Source of the DNA: CAYFKJ01 sp964528595 | GTDB taxonomy: Bacteria; Pseudomonadota; Alphaproteobacteria; UBA2966 | Reading direction: 5' to 3' | Length of the DNA stretch: 36,688 nucleotides | Assembly: GCA_964528595.1 (NCBI GenBank) | Contig: CAZGTM010000039.1 | Span: 1-36,688 of the forward strand | Shown here: piece after piece, positions 23,243 to 31,305 of the stretch | Layout: each line of letters starts with the position of its first letter | Numbering within the stretch: the stretch's first letter is position 1 | Translations under genes and position numbers: made by a program | Notes under the pieces: generated by a model | Told to the model about the DNA's origin: nothing | Database searches by the model: none | What the model saw: the letters and a program-made list of their open reading frames with translations, nothing else

Positions 23243-25444
23243 GTGTCCGCCGCCGTACGGTTACTTGCGGTGCTCTGGGCGTTGTGGGCCCTGCCGGCCA
23301 CCGCTCAGGACGGTCGCTTTGGGCGCAACGGCCTCGCCGGGGCGGTCAGCCCTTTTCTGCTGCAGCACGCCGACAATCCCGTGCACTGGCAGCCCTGGAC
23401 GCCCGAGGTGCTGGACTACGCGCGCGCGTCCGGCAAACCGATATTCCTTTCGGTCGGGTATTCCTCCTGTTTCTGGTGCCACGTGATGGAACGGGAGAGT
23501 TTTGAAGACGACGGCGTGGCCGCATATCTCAACGAAAACTTCGTCAGTATTTTGGTCGATCGGGAAGAGCGCCCCGACATCGATTATCTGTACCAGAACG
23601 CGCTATACGCCATGACCGGCGGCGGCGGCTGGCCGCTCAACATTTTTCTCGACGGTGAAGCCGCGCCGTTTTGGGGTGGCACCTATTTTCCCGATGTCGA
23701 CCGCCATGGCATGAAGTCGTTCCAGGCGATCCTCAAGCTCATCAAGGAAGCCTGGGTCGAGGACCGCGACCAGATCGCCTCGATCACCCGGCGCCTGCGG
23801 GTCGGCCTGGCCTCGGCCGACGACCGGCCGGGGGAGGTAACGCCGAAGAAGCTGGACCGCGCGCCCGGCAAACTCATGACCCAGGTCGATGATTTCTACG
23901 GCGGCTTCGGCGATGCCCCGAAATATCCCCATACCCAAAATCTCGAAGTCCTGTGGCGGGGTTACCTGCGGACAGGCAAGGCCCGCTACCGCGACGCCGT
24001 CCTGACCAGTTTGAAACGCATGGTGCGGGGCGGCCTCTACGATCATCTCAGAGGCGGTTTCTCGCGCTACGCCATCGATCAGGAATGGCGCCAGCCGCAC
24101 TTCGAAAAGATGCTCTACACAAACGCCCTGCTGGTTCGCTTGCTGACACATGCCTGGCAGGAGACCGGAGATGAGGACTTTGCCGCGGCGGTCCGGGAGA
24201 CGGTCGACTTCGTATTGGATAACATGCGCACCCCGGACGGCGCCTTCGGGTCGACCTTTGATGCCGAGACGGGGGCGGAGGAGGGCCGCTTCTACCTCTG
24301 GACGGCGGCGGAAATCGATGAAGCCCTCGGGCCCCGGGCCGTCCTGTTCCGGGCCGCCTATGAGGTTACCGAGGAAGGCACGTTCGAGCCCGAAGCTGAT
24401 TGGCTGGCCACCGACTACCAGCGGGAGGCCAGTGTTCTCTTTCGGACATCAACGAAAACTTCCGAACTGGCGGCACTGGCCCGTATCGCCGAAAACGAGG
24501 TCGAGCCTGTCCTGGCGTCCGCGCGGTTGGCTCTGCGGCGTCACCGTGAGGCCCGCCGCCGCCCGCCACCGTTCGATGACAAGATCCTAGCCGACTGGAA
24601 CGGCCTGATGATCCGGGCGCTGGCCGAGGCCGGCCCGGCCCTGGGAGAGGTCTCGTGGCTGGAGGCGGGGCGGTTGGCGTTCAATGCTCTCGTCGAGGTC
24701 CACGAATGGCGGGACGAGCACGATCATGCGCGGCTGCGACATGCCTCTCGCGGCGGCAAATCGGCGGGACCGGATTTGGTCGAAGATTATGCCCAGATGT
24801 CCCAGGCGGCGCTGGCCTTGTTCGAAGCCACCGGAGAGAGCCAATACCTGGACAGGGCGGAAAGCTGGACAAGGTCTGCGCTGGCGCATCATTGGGATGA
24901 ACCGGCCGGTGGGTTTTTCCAAACCGCGGATGACGAAGCGCAATTGATCGTCCGCGCCAAGGCGGCGCTGGATGGTGAAGTCCCGGCCGGCAGCGCCGCC
25001 ATGGCCGACGTTCTGGCGCAGCTATATTATCTCACAGGTCAGCAGCAGTACCGCGACCGCGCCGATGCCGCGCTGTCCGTTCAGGGGGGATCCCTCGCGG
25101 ACGATTATTTCGCTGTCCCGAGCGTACTAATTGCGGCCGATACCCTTCTTGGGGCGGTGCAGGTGGTCATCATCGGCACCCGCGGCGATGACGATGTTTC
25201 GGGTTTGTTGAATGCCGTCCATCGCATCAGCCTGCCCAATCGTGTCCTGCAGGTGATTGCTCCCGGCGACGTTCTGCCGGCCGGCCATCCGGCTCAATAC
25301 AAGACCCGGGTTGACGGTGCCGCCACGGCGTATGTCTGCGTCGGGCAGATTTGTTCTCTGCCGGCTACCGGCGCTGAGGATTTGCGCGATACGATTCTTA
25401 CCATGCGTCAATCGTTATCCCATCGCACAACAGCTCCGAATTGA
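23243..25444 (+). CDS. Exported DUF255 thioredoxin-fold/(alpha/alpha)6-barrel protein (YyaL/Spata20 family)
   Basis: A 733-residue protein. The signal peptide covers residues 1 to about 22 (ending TAQ). The DUF255 thioredoxin-like domain has NPVHWQPW, a CxxC in YSSCFWCHVME and GGGGWPLNIFL. The remainder is a long helical region like a glycosidase-type alpha/alpha barrel. The family is widespread and its biochemical function is not established. Most members are cytoplasmic, so the apparent export here is notable and would put its CFWC centre in the same compartment as the Sox proteins. The GTG at 23243 begins three bases after the pseudo-amidotransferase stop. Confidence 0.85.
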   Translation: MSAAVRLLAVLWALWALPATAQDGRFGRNGLAGAVSPFLLQHADNPVHWQPWTPEVLDYARASGKPIFLSVGYSSCFWCHVMERESFEDDGVAAYLNENFVSILVDREERPDIDYLYQNALYAMTGGGGWPLNIFLDGEAAPFWGGTYFPDVDRHGMKSFQAILKLIKEAWVEDRDQIASITRRLRVGLASADDRPGEVTPKKLDRAPGKLMTQVDDFYGGFGDAPKYPHTQNLEVLWRGYLRTGKARYRDAVLTSLKRMVRGGLYDHLRGGFSRYAIDQEWRQPHFEKMLYTNALLVRLLTHAWQETGDEDFAAAVRETVDFVLDNMRTPDGAFGSTFDAETGAEEGRFYLWTAAEIDEALGPRAVLFRAAYEVTEEGTFEPEADWLATDYQREASVLFRTSTKTSELAALARIAENEVEPVLASARLALRRHREARRRPPPFDDKILADWNGLMIRALAEAGPALGEVSWLEAGRLAFNALVEVHEWRDEHDHARLRHASRGGKSAGPDLVEDYAQMSQAALALFEATGESQYLDRAESWTRSALAHHWDEPAGGFFQTADDEAQLIVRAKAALDGEVPAGSAAMADVLAQLYYLTGQQQYRDRADAALSVQGGSLADDYFAVPSVLIAADTLLGAVQVVIIGTRGDDDVSGLLNAVHRISLPNRVLQVIAPGDVLPAGHPAQYKTRVDGAATAYVCVGQICSLPATGAEDLRDTILTMRQSLSHRTTAPN

Positions 25445-25490
25445 GGCAAAACGGGACTGCATCGGTAGTGCGAACCTAACGGATGTGTAC

Positions 25491-25509
25491 AAATTATACA
25501 TTATAATTT
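25491..25509. promoter_or_regulatory. Perfect inverted repeat upstream of the toxin-antitoxin genes, site 1
   Basis: AAATTATA-CAT-TATAATTT, with perfect eight-base arms, lies about 110-140 bases before the antitoxin start in an AT-rich block. It may be an operator, or a promoter -10 element (TATAAT on both strands) within a palindrome. Confidence 0.5.
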
Positions 25510-25589
25510 ACAACGTTTTAGCCCGTGACTCACTAATCGGAATCGCTATGGAGGACGAATTGAATCTTGAAACCAAATGCTCTTCAGAT

Positions 25590-25607
25590 TACAATGTGTT
25601 CATTGTA
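25590..25607. promoter_or_regulatory. Perfect inverted repeat directly upstream of the antitoxin gene, site 2
   Basis: TACAATG-TGTT-CATTGTA has perfect seven-base arms and ends 23 bases before the GTG start at 25631. Ribbon-helix-helix antitoxins usually bind palindromes here to repress their own operon, so this is the best operator candidate. Confidence 0.55.
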
Positions 25608-25630
25608 CACAATCATCGATGAGGCCTGCT

Positions 25631-25957
25631 GTGGGAACGGTAACCGCCCGTGTTGACGACGCCACCATCGAGCGCTTGGAAACCTTGGCCAAAGAAACAG
25701 AACGGTCGAAATCCTGGCTAGTCGCCGACGCCCTACGCCGTTATTTGGCGGCAAATGCCTGGCAAATTGAAGCCGTCGCCGAAGCGTTGGCGGAAACGCG
25801 CGACGAACCGGTCAAACCGGCGGCAACGCCAATTCCAAAAAATGCAGACCGGCCGGCCGAACCGGCCCAAGCAGCGGATAAGGCGATGACGGATCACGGC
25901 GGCATTCGCGCCGCCTGGGAGGCCAAAATTGCGCGTGCGCTGGACGACCAGCGCTAA
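25631..25957 (+). CDS. Ribbon-helix-helix (CopG-type) antitoxin
   Basis: A 108-residue protein with an N-terminal ribbon-helix-helix DNA-binding fold: beta strand GTVTARVDD, then helices ATIERLETLAKETERS and SWLVADALRRYLAAN. An Ala/Pro-rich linker leads to a C-terminal helix (GIRAAWEAKIARALDDQR) that would cover the toxin. The start GTG at 25631 has GAGG seven bases upstream; an ATG at 25619 would add four residues but has no ribosome site. The gene overlaps the downstream toxin by about 25 bases, the usual coupling of antitoxin and toxin. Confidence 0.78.
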   Translation: MGTVTARVDDATIERLETLAKETERSKSWLVADALRRYLAANAWQIEAVAEALAETRDEPVKPAATPIPKNADRPAEPAQAADKAMTDHGGIRAAWEAKIARALDDQR

Positions 25958-26198
25958 ATCTGATCTTGAAACCGTCGGCACGGGCCGGGGGCTTGGCGAC
26001 GTCGTCACCAAGCCCGAAACGGTGATCGAAATTCTCGACGCGGTAGAGGACCTGGCGGCATCGCCGGCGGCGGGTAAGGCCGGCATGGTGCCTGGAACCC
26101 GGGAGCTGGCGCCCGCCAACCTTCCCCTTGTCGTTGTTTACAAGGTGGAGGCGGAAACGCTGCAGGTTCTGCGCGTGCTTCCCGGTTCGGATTTTTGA
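25929..26198 (+). CDS. ParE/RelE-family toxin-like protein
   Basis: An 89-residue protein resembling ParE/RelE toxins: opening MRVRWTTSAKSDLE, a helix (EILDAVEDLAASPAAGK), then MVPGTRELAPANLPLVVVYKV and a closing strand LQVLRVLPG. The region between residues 15 and 33 departs from the usual second helix, which suggests divergence or partial decay. The start is TTG at 25929 or GTG at 25935, inside the antitoxin gene. Family members inhibit gyrase (ParE) or cleave mRNA (RelE); I cannot tell which applies. Confidence 0.68.
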   Translation: MRVRWTTSAKSDLETVGTGRGLGDVVTKPETVIEILDAVEDLAASPAAGKAGMVPGTRELAPANLPLVVVYKVEAETLQVLRVLPGSDF

Positions 26199-26241
26199 TT
26201 TGTAGCTGGAAGCCGGGATGGCCAGACGGGGGCGCCTGCCC

Positions 26242-26892
26242 TCAGCGGTCCAGCAAGTAGGTTGTAAACAGACCGATCAGGACGGCCATGAACAGCATAG
26301 GTGCGGCGACCTGCCAGCCCCATTTCGGCGGCACGGGCGCGTCGTAGTTGTCGAACGTCGCGGCGCTTGGCGCTTCCATCATGAAGCGGAAGGACGGGGC
26401 AAATCCCTCGTTGGACGAACCCGCCTCGTTTGGCTCGTTCGCGATGGGATAGCGTCCGGCGTCCGGGTTGGCCGCCCGCACCTCGGTGGACACGCAAAGA
26501 TCACCGGCGGCGCTTGCCTGGGCGATGAGGCGCGCGTCGTCGACGGCCTCGCCCGTGATATCGGCCTTGGCGACCAGGATTTCGCCCATTGCCATACCGA
26601 TCCGAAACCAGACCTGGCTGTTCTGCATACCTCCTTGGTTTTCCGCCGCCATGCGGCGTTGAAAATCCGCGGCGCAAGGGAGGGCATCCGCGACGTCTGG
26701 GAAAGCGCCGATCAAGGCGGATTTACCGTCATAAGCGACCAACGCCTTACGCTCGCGCAAAGCTGTTTCAAGCGAAGCCCGACGCTTGAGGCTGAGTTTC
26801 TTGAGGCGGCGGTTGGCAAAAATGCCGAGGTGGCGATCGTCAGCCAGCACTGCATAGATGATGGTTCCCGTTCTGCGAACCTGTTCCTCCAA
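26242..26892 (-). CDS. Degenerate class III nucleotidyl-cyclase-homology protein with C-terminal membrane anchor
   Basis: About 216 residues from a TTG at 26892, which is preceded by GGGGGAGG six bases upstream. The frame can also start at GTG 26970, immediately after the soxT stop. The body resembles the cyclase homology domain (TIIYAVLADDRHL, ALIGAFPDVADAL, RIGMAMGEILVAKADITGEAVDDARLI), but the metal-binding Asp pattern and the G-D-G hairpin are altered, so catalysis is doubtful. A single hydrophobic helix lies at the C-terminus (AAPMLFMAVLIGLFTTYLL). Its position directly after the sulfur permease gene suggests a role in its control or assembly, which is inference. Confidence 0.65.
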   Translation of the reverse strand: MEEQVRRTGTIIYAVLADDRHLGIFANRRLKKLSLKRRASLETALRERKALVAYDGKSALIGAFPDVADALPCAADFQRRMAAENQGGMQNSQVWFRIGMAMGEILVAKADITGEAVDDARLIAQASAAGDLCVSTEVRAANPDAGRYPIANEPNEAGSSNEGFAPSFRFMMEAPSAATFDNYDAPVPPKWGWQVAAPMLFMAVLIGLFTTYLLDR

Positions 26893-26970
26893 TGACGCCT
26901 CCCCCGAACAAATATCGGGACAGATTAGTGAAGGTCGCTGCGGAATGCCAATTGGGCCTCTCGGAAACAC

Positions 26971-28074
26971 TCAGTTTCGGCTTGTAGCGGCCCTCAGAGC
27001 GGCGCCGAGAGAACCTTCCTCCAGGTATTTCATGCCGAGGTATCCGCCGGCCAGCAAGGCCATCCAGGCGATGAGGGAGCCCAGCGCAAGGGTCGACATG
27101 CCGGTGACTGCCTGGCCGATGGTGCAGCCCAGCGCCAGGATACCGCCGATGCCCATCATGGTGGCGCCGATAAGATGTCGCTGCATGTCGGCCGCGTCGG
27201 TGAACGATTCGATCTGAAACTCGCCCGAGAGCTTGGCCGCCAGAAAGGAACCGACAATGACACCGCTCACGGTGGCGACGCCGAAATTGATGGTCGACCC
27301 GGTAAACGTCATCAGGTATTGGACGCCATCCGCCGTCGGCGAGACGAAGGTGAAGGAGAACAGCGGCACCGGATCGAAATCGTCATTGCCGATGACGCCG
27401 GTAATGTACCAGCCACAGGGGATGAGCAGTCCGATGATCAGGCCGGCCGCCAGGTCGCGCTTCGACTTGCGGAATTCAGCATCCTTGAAACACCAGACCA
27501 GCAGCGCGGCGCCGGACGCCAGCGCGATCCAAGGGCGCAGATCCGCTGATTCCGCTCCCGCCGCCGCCGCCAGGATGTCGACCAGTCCCTGGCTTTCCAG
27601 ACCGAATGCGGTGAGGTCGATCATCGTCAGGCCTTCGAATTCGACGCGCACCAGGCCAATCAGTCCCCGGAGAGTCATATATGCGGTGACGCCAATAACC
27701 AGGGCGACGACCAGTGATTTGAGATTGCCCGCGCCCAGCCGGACCAAGGTCTTGTTGCCGCAGCCGCCAGCCAGCGTCATGCCGAAGCCGAACAGCAGTC
27801 CGCCGAGGATCGCGCCGGCCCAGCCGAGATTCGGCGTAAGATAAATCGCGCCGCCCAAATCGACGACGCCGCCCATGTGAAGAAGCTGACTGCCCAACAG
27901 GGCGACGGCAATGGCCAGGACCCAGGCCCGCATGCGGCTGTAACTGCCCATGAAAACGACATCCGATATGGCGCCCATGGTGCAAAAGTTCGTGCGCTGA
28001 GCCGTAATGCCGAATACCAGACCCGCGGCGAATCCCCAGGCGCCGACGATTGTCGTGACGGGCAGATCTTCCAT
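26971..28074 (-). CDS. soxT: SoxT-type YeeE/YedE family sulfur-compound permease
   Basis: A 367-residue inner-membrane protein with about nine to ten hydrophobic helices. The conserved cysteines of the thiosulfate-uptake family are present in RTNFCTMGA, AGGCGNKTLVRLG and LALGCTIGQ. In the characterised TsuA/YeeE, such cysteines relay thiosulfate through the membrane. Genes of this family in sox loci are called soxT. It is divergent from a SoxW-like gene across a region with a candidate operator, and it is followed with no gap by the cyclase-homology gene. Substrate (thiosulfate or another sulfur anion) is inferred. Confidence 0.86.
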   Translation of the reverse strand: MEDLPVTTIVGAWGFAAGLVFGITAQRTNFCTMGAISDVVFMGSYSRMRAWVLAIAVALLGSQLLHMGGVVDLGGAIYLTPNLGWAGAILGGLLFGFGMTLAGGCGNKTLVRLGAGNLKSLVVALVIGVTAYMTLRGLIGLVRVEFEGLTMIDLTAFGLESQGLVDILAAAAGAESADLRPWIALASGAALLVWCFKDAEFRKSKRDLAAGLIIGLLIPCGWYITGVIGNDDFDPVPLFSFTFVSPTADGVQYLMTFTGSTINFGVATVSGVIVGSFLAAKLSGEFQIESFTDAADMQRHLIGATMMGIGGILALGCTIGQAVTGMSTLALGSLIAWMALLAGGYLGMKYLEEGSLGAALRAATSRN

Positions 28075-28138
28075 TTATCCAGTCCCCTTCTTGAATCCGC
28101 GCTTCGAACGTTTAAAATTTCTAACCACGAAACATGAC

Positions 28139-28152
28139 AATGTTCTAATATA
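28139..28152. promoter_or_regulatory. Candidate ArsR/SqrR-type operator, copy B
   Basis: AATGTTCTAATATA is the exact reverse complement of the sequence at 16121-16134. It lies between the divergent soxT and soxW-like genes. On the minus strand it falls just downstream of TTGACC, a possible -35 element for soxT, where a bound repressor would block RNA polymerase. Function is inferred. Confidence 0.45.
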
Positions 28153-28206
28153 AAGGTCAATAGGTCTATCGTCGCCATATTGACGAACTCGGCAAGGGGG
28201 GTAGGG

Positions 28207-28785
28207 ATGCCGTCTGGCGGAGGCATCCGGCAATGGGGAGTATTTGCGTTGACGCACGCGTCGGTTTTCGAGCGCCCTCTGGCGGGACCAGTTGGTTTCC
28301 TTGCGGCCTCTATTTTGGTTTTGTTCCTGGTCGTGCCGCCGGCCCGGGCGGAATTTCAATCGGTCAGCCTCGACAACGATCTCTCGGCGGAAATAGAGGA
28401 CGCGGTTGCCGAGGACAAACGTCTGGTGGTGATGTTCGACGAGGAAGGCTGTCCCTGGTGCATGAAAATGCGCGAACGCATCTTTCCGCACCCCAAGGTA
28501 CAGGCCTATTACGGCGAGAACTTTATTCTCATCAATCAGGACATCAAGGGCGACTTGGAAGTCACGACACCCGACGGCGGCAGCCTGAGCCAAAAGCAGT
28601 TTGCCCAGAAACTGCGCATTCGGGGCACCCCGACATTTATCTATTTCAACGTTGACGGATCCGTTGCAGCGCGCATCACGGGCTACCAGGATGTCGATAC
28701 CTTTGTCGCCACGGGGCGTTATGTGCACGAAGGCGTTTACGCCAGCGGTAAATCGTTGGCCCGCTGGTTGATGGAACAGCAGTGA
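28207..28785 (+). CDS. SoxW-like exported thioredoxin, second copy
   Basis: A 192-residue protein with an N-terminal hydrophobic export segment (about residues 24-42, ending ARA, after a longer polar start). The thioredoxin fold has CPWC in FDEEGCPWCMKMR and the cis-Pro loop GTPTFIYF. The ATG at 28207 follows GGGGGGTAGGG. It resembles the SoxW encoded at 16211 but belongs to a separate unit with a TolC-like and a HlyD-like gene. Its stop overlaps the next ATG (TGATG), so translation is coupled. Confidence 0.82.
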   Translation: MPSGGGIRQWGVFALTHASVFERPLAGPVGFLAASILVLFLVVPPARAEFQSVSLDNDLSAEIEDAVAEDKRLVVMFDEEGCPWCMKMRERIFPHPKVQAYYGENFILINQDIKGDLEVTTPDGGSLSQKQFAQKLRIRGTPTFIYFNVDGSVAARITGYQDVDTFVATGRYVHEGVYASGKSLARWLMEQQ

Positions 28786-30077
28786 TGCAAGGACGATGGG
28801 GTTATGCCGCCGTGGCGGTTCTGGCGGTATTTGTGCAGAGGTCCGCGGCTGCCGAAATCCCGACGCCGAGCGAACTGCTCGACCTCATTGCCGGCAATCC
28901 CCGGCTCTCCATCGCCGCCGCCGATACCGATATCGCCGAGGCGCGCCTGGCGGCCGCCATGGCGGCCTTGCGTCCCCGCTTGGACGCCCAGGTCAACGCC
29001 CGGCGGATGTCGTCGATGAATCCACGCGAGACCCGTGACAGCGATGTCTTCAGCCATCTCGAAGTCATCCAGCCAATATACGATTTCGGTCGCAGCAGCA
29101 GTAAAATTGCGGCGGCGCGGGCCGAAACTGAAGCCGCCGAAGCCGCCGCCCGCAGCGTTCGCGACGCCTTGATGCTGGAAGGCCTGGCACTTTATTACGA
29201 ACTGCATGCCTCCGATCTCGAGGTTCAGGCCCTGCAGGAGGAGAACACCATCGCGTTTTTCCGCTTCAGCCGGTTGCAGGAAAAGGACGCCGTCGGCGCG
29301 GCAAATCCGATTTTGTTGCTGGAGCTTCAGGGTCGGGCGGAGAAAGCGCGTTACGACTACTATCGCGCACAGAGCCACAACGCCGAACTGAGGCTCAGGT
29401 TGGCGGAATTGACCGGGGCGCCGTTCAAGACGTCGACACTGACGCCTGCTCCTGCCGAAACAGGGCCGTTCGAGTTGGACGTCGCCGCGCTGATCGCCCG
29501 GGCCGAAACCGCTCTGCCGGCATTGGAAGAATTGCGGCGCCATCGTGCGGCGCTTGAGGCAAGGCGCGGGGCCGGAGGGCTTACGCCCCGCATCGAAGCT
29601 TACGGCAGGCTGGGTGAAAGCACGCGAAACCTGCGGGGACGTGACGACTGGGCCCTGGGCGCCAGGTTTGTGCTGCCGCTTTATCACGGAGGCATCGAAA
29701 AATCCGATCAGGCGAAGTTGGCGGCGGAGATCAAGCAGGCCGACAGCCGTATTCAGCTGCGCCGCCAGGCTCTCTCACGCGAGGTTAGCGTCGCCGTCAT
29801 GCACCGCAGCGATGCCTGGCGGCGCACGGTCGCGGCCAAGACGGCCTATAAGGCGGCGCGGCGTAAACTTTATTTGGAGCAGTTGCAGCGAAATCAGGAT
29901 CAGCAGGGCTCCATCGGCGGCGAATCGGCCAGAGTTACACGGATCGAAGCCGAGCTGGTGCGCGCCATTGGCGCCTACGCCGTTTCCGGTGCGCGTCTGG
30001 CGACGTTGCTGGGAGAGCATCCCGTCCGCGGGCTAGCGCCCGACTTTCTGGAGGACTTGAAAGTTGTCGAGGAATAG
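28785..30077 (+). CDS. TolC-family outer-membrane channel protein
   Basis: A 430-residue outer-membrane efflux protein. It has a signal peptide (ending AAA) and long amphipathic helices with the repeated TolC design (ELLDLIAGNPRLSIAAADTD; KIAAARAETEAAEAAARSV), and the conserved VIQPIYDFGR / VLPLYHGG repeat pair. It would form the exit duct of a tripartite exporter. It is coupled to the SoxW-like gene (TGATG) and overlaps the mini-HlyD gene. No inner-membrane pump gene is adjacent. Confidence 0.85.
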   Translation: MQGRWGYAAVAVLAVFVQRSAAAEIPTPSELLDLIAGNPRLSIAAADTDIAEARLAAAMAALRPRLDAQVNARRMSSMNPRETRDSDVFSHLEVIQPIYDFGRSSSKIAAARAETEAAEAAARSVRDALMLEGLALYYELHASDLEVQALQEENTIAFFRFSRLQEKDAVGAANPILLLELQGRAEKARYDYYRAQSHNAELRLRLAELTGAPFKTSTLTPAPAETGPFELDVAALIARAETALPALEELRRHRAALEARRGAGGLTPRIEAYGRLGESTRNLRGRDDWALGARFVLPLYHGGIEKSDQAKLAAEIKQADSRIQLRRQALSREVSVAVMHRSDAWRRTVAAKTAYKAARRKLYLEQLQRNQDQQGSIGGESARVTRIEAELVRAIGAYAVSGARLATLLGEHPVRGLAPDFLEDLKVVEE

Positions 30078-30606
30078 CAAACGAGTTGATTTACGCTGCC
30101 TGGCGGTATCCGTCGCGGTGGTGTGGCTGGGTGTTCTCGCTTTTTCGCATTCGGCATCCGCGACCGAACGCTCTCTGAGTTTCGCCGTGGCCGGCGTCGT
30201 CGCAAAAATCCTGGTGACCCCGGGAGACCGCATCGCCGCGGGCACACCGCTGGCCGTTCTGGACAAAACGGTATTCGAGGCCCGGCGCAAGGCCTCGGCG
30301 GCGGCCCAGGCGGCGGCAACGGCGGAACTGGCCCTGGCACGGCAGCGACATGTTTACGCTGAGGAACAGTTCGACGCCCTGGCGATTTCAAAGATGGAGC
30401 TGGACGAGGCCGCCATCGCCCTGGCCAACGCCGAAGCGAAAGCGGACAAAACGGGAGCGCGGTTGCTGGCCGTTACCTGGCGGGCAGAGAGAGCCACATT
30501 GAGAGCGCCGGTGGCGGCGAAAGTCGTGAAAGTGCCGGGCTACGCTGGGATGGTGGTTAATCCGAGGGTAAAAATTGCGCCCGTCGTTGTGCTCGAAATG
30601 CCGTAG
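30064..30606 (+). CDS. Short HlyD/RND-adaptor-like periplasmic protein (lipoyl-hairpin-lipoyl only)
   Basis: A 180-residue protein with a hydrophobic N-terminal segment (about residues 13-33). A half lipoyl motif (GVVAKILVTPGDRIAAGTPLAVLD) is followed by a helical hairpin (about residues 75-140) and the second half motif (ATLRAPVAAKVVKVPGYAGMVV). Normal adaptors are 350 residues or more and add beta-barrel and membrane-proximal domains, which are absent here. The start is TTG at 30064, with GGAGG about nine bases upstream, inside the end of the TolC gene. The shape would fit a minimal connector to the TolC-like channel. Confidence 0.75.
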   Translation: MSRNSKRVDLRCLAVSVAVVWLGVLAFSHSASATERSLSFAVAGVVAKILVTPGDRIAAGTPLAVLDKTVFEARRKASAAAQAAATAELALARQRHVYAEEQFDALAISKMELDEAAIALANAEAKADKTGARLLAVTWRAERATLRAPVAAKVVKVPGYAGMVVNPRVKIAPVVVLEMP

Positions 30607-30783
30607 TGTTGACTGATGCGAACTTTAACAAAAGCGTGAGGGTGTGCGATTAGCCTTTTCGAATACATTCAATAATACTAATGTGCGTAGGGTTTTACGT
30701 AACAGTTTCGGGGGGAGCGGTGAAATTTCTCCAAATCGGGGAAGGCGGCTCAAAAGGAAATCGAAGGAAAAAGGAGCGGGTAG
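30607..30783 (+). promoter_or_regulatory. Intergenic region upstream of dsrE2
   Basis: The 177-base gap separates the mini-HlyD gene from dsrE2. It contains a small palindrome GAATACATTC (30661-30670) and an ACATT/AATGT inverted repeat (30664-30683) in an AT-rich patch. A separate promoter is likely here but I cannot place its -35/-10 with confidence. Confidence 0.3.
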
Positions 30784-31284
30784 ATGAGTGAAGCGAGTTT
30801 GGAAAATGCCAAAAGCCTGTCGTTGATCGTGACGAAAGGATCGCTCGATTGGGCCTATCCGCCATTCATCCTGGCGACGACGGCCGCGGCGATGGGTCTG
30901 AACGTATCGATGTTTTTCACTTTCTACGGCCTCAACCTGCTGAAGAAGAAACTCGATCTCGCGGTTACGCCGCTGGGCAACCCCGGCATGGCCATGCCCA
31001 TGATGGGTGGGCACATGAAAATGCCCAATATCATGCCGATGATACCGGGTGTTGATGCCATGGCGACGGGAATGATGAAGAACCTGATCAAGAAAAAAGG
31101 TGTCGCTTCCATCGAGGAATTGCGCGACATCGCGGTCGAATCGGACGTTCACATGATCGCCTGCCAGATGACCATGGACCTCTTCGAATACGGAATCGAG
31201 GACATGATTGAAGGGCCGGAAATCGGCGGCGCCGCGACCTACATCGAAACGGCCACGAAATCCGAGATCAATCTGTTCATCTAA
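30784..31284 (+). CDS. dsrE2: DsrE2-type DsrE/F/H-like protein
   Basis: A 166-residue protein of the DsrE2 branch. It starts LSLIVTKGSLDWAYPPFILA, has a hydrophobic FFTFYGLNLLKKK segment and a Met-rich loop (MAMPMMGGHMKMPNIMP), and has the conserved Cys in MIACQMTMDLF. DsrE2 proteins are linked to cytoplasmic sulfur transfer in sulfur oxidisers, often with TusA and rhodanese. None of these partners is in this window. A strong ribosome site (AAAGGAG) lies upstream, and soxS follows after 21 bases. The hydrophobic region suggests membrane association. Confidence 0.85.
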   Translation: MSEASLENAKSLSLIVTKGSLDWAYPPFILATTAAAMGLNVSMFFTFYGLNLLKKKLDLAVTPLGNPGMAMPMMGGHMKMPNIMPMIPGVDAMATGMMKNLIKKKGVASIEELRDIAVESDVHMIACQMTMDLFEYGIEDMIEGPEIGGAATYIETATKSEINLFI

Positions 31285-31305
31285 TTCAGGGAATTGCTGC
31301 CGAAC

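Noticed and set aside
25548..25622. 24-codon frame starting MEDELNLETK whose stop overlaps an ATG of the antitoxin frame
   Set aside because: The ATGA overlap is attractive for a leader peptide, but the frame runs through the palindromic operator candidate, lacks a good ribosome site, and the antitoxin more likely starts at GTG 25631.
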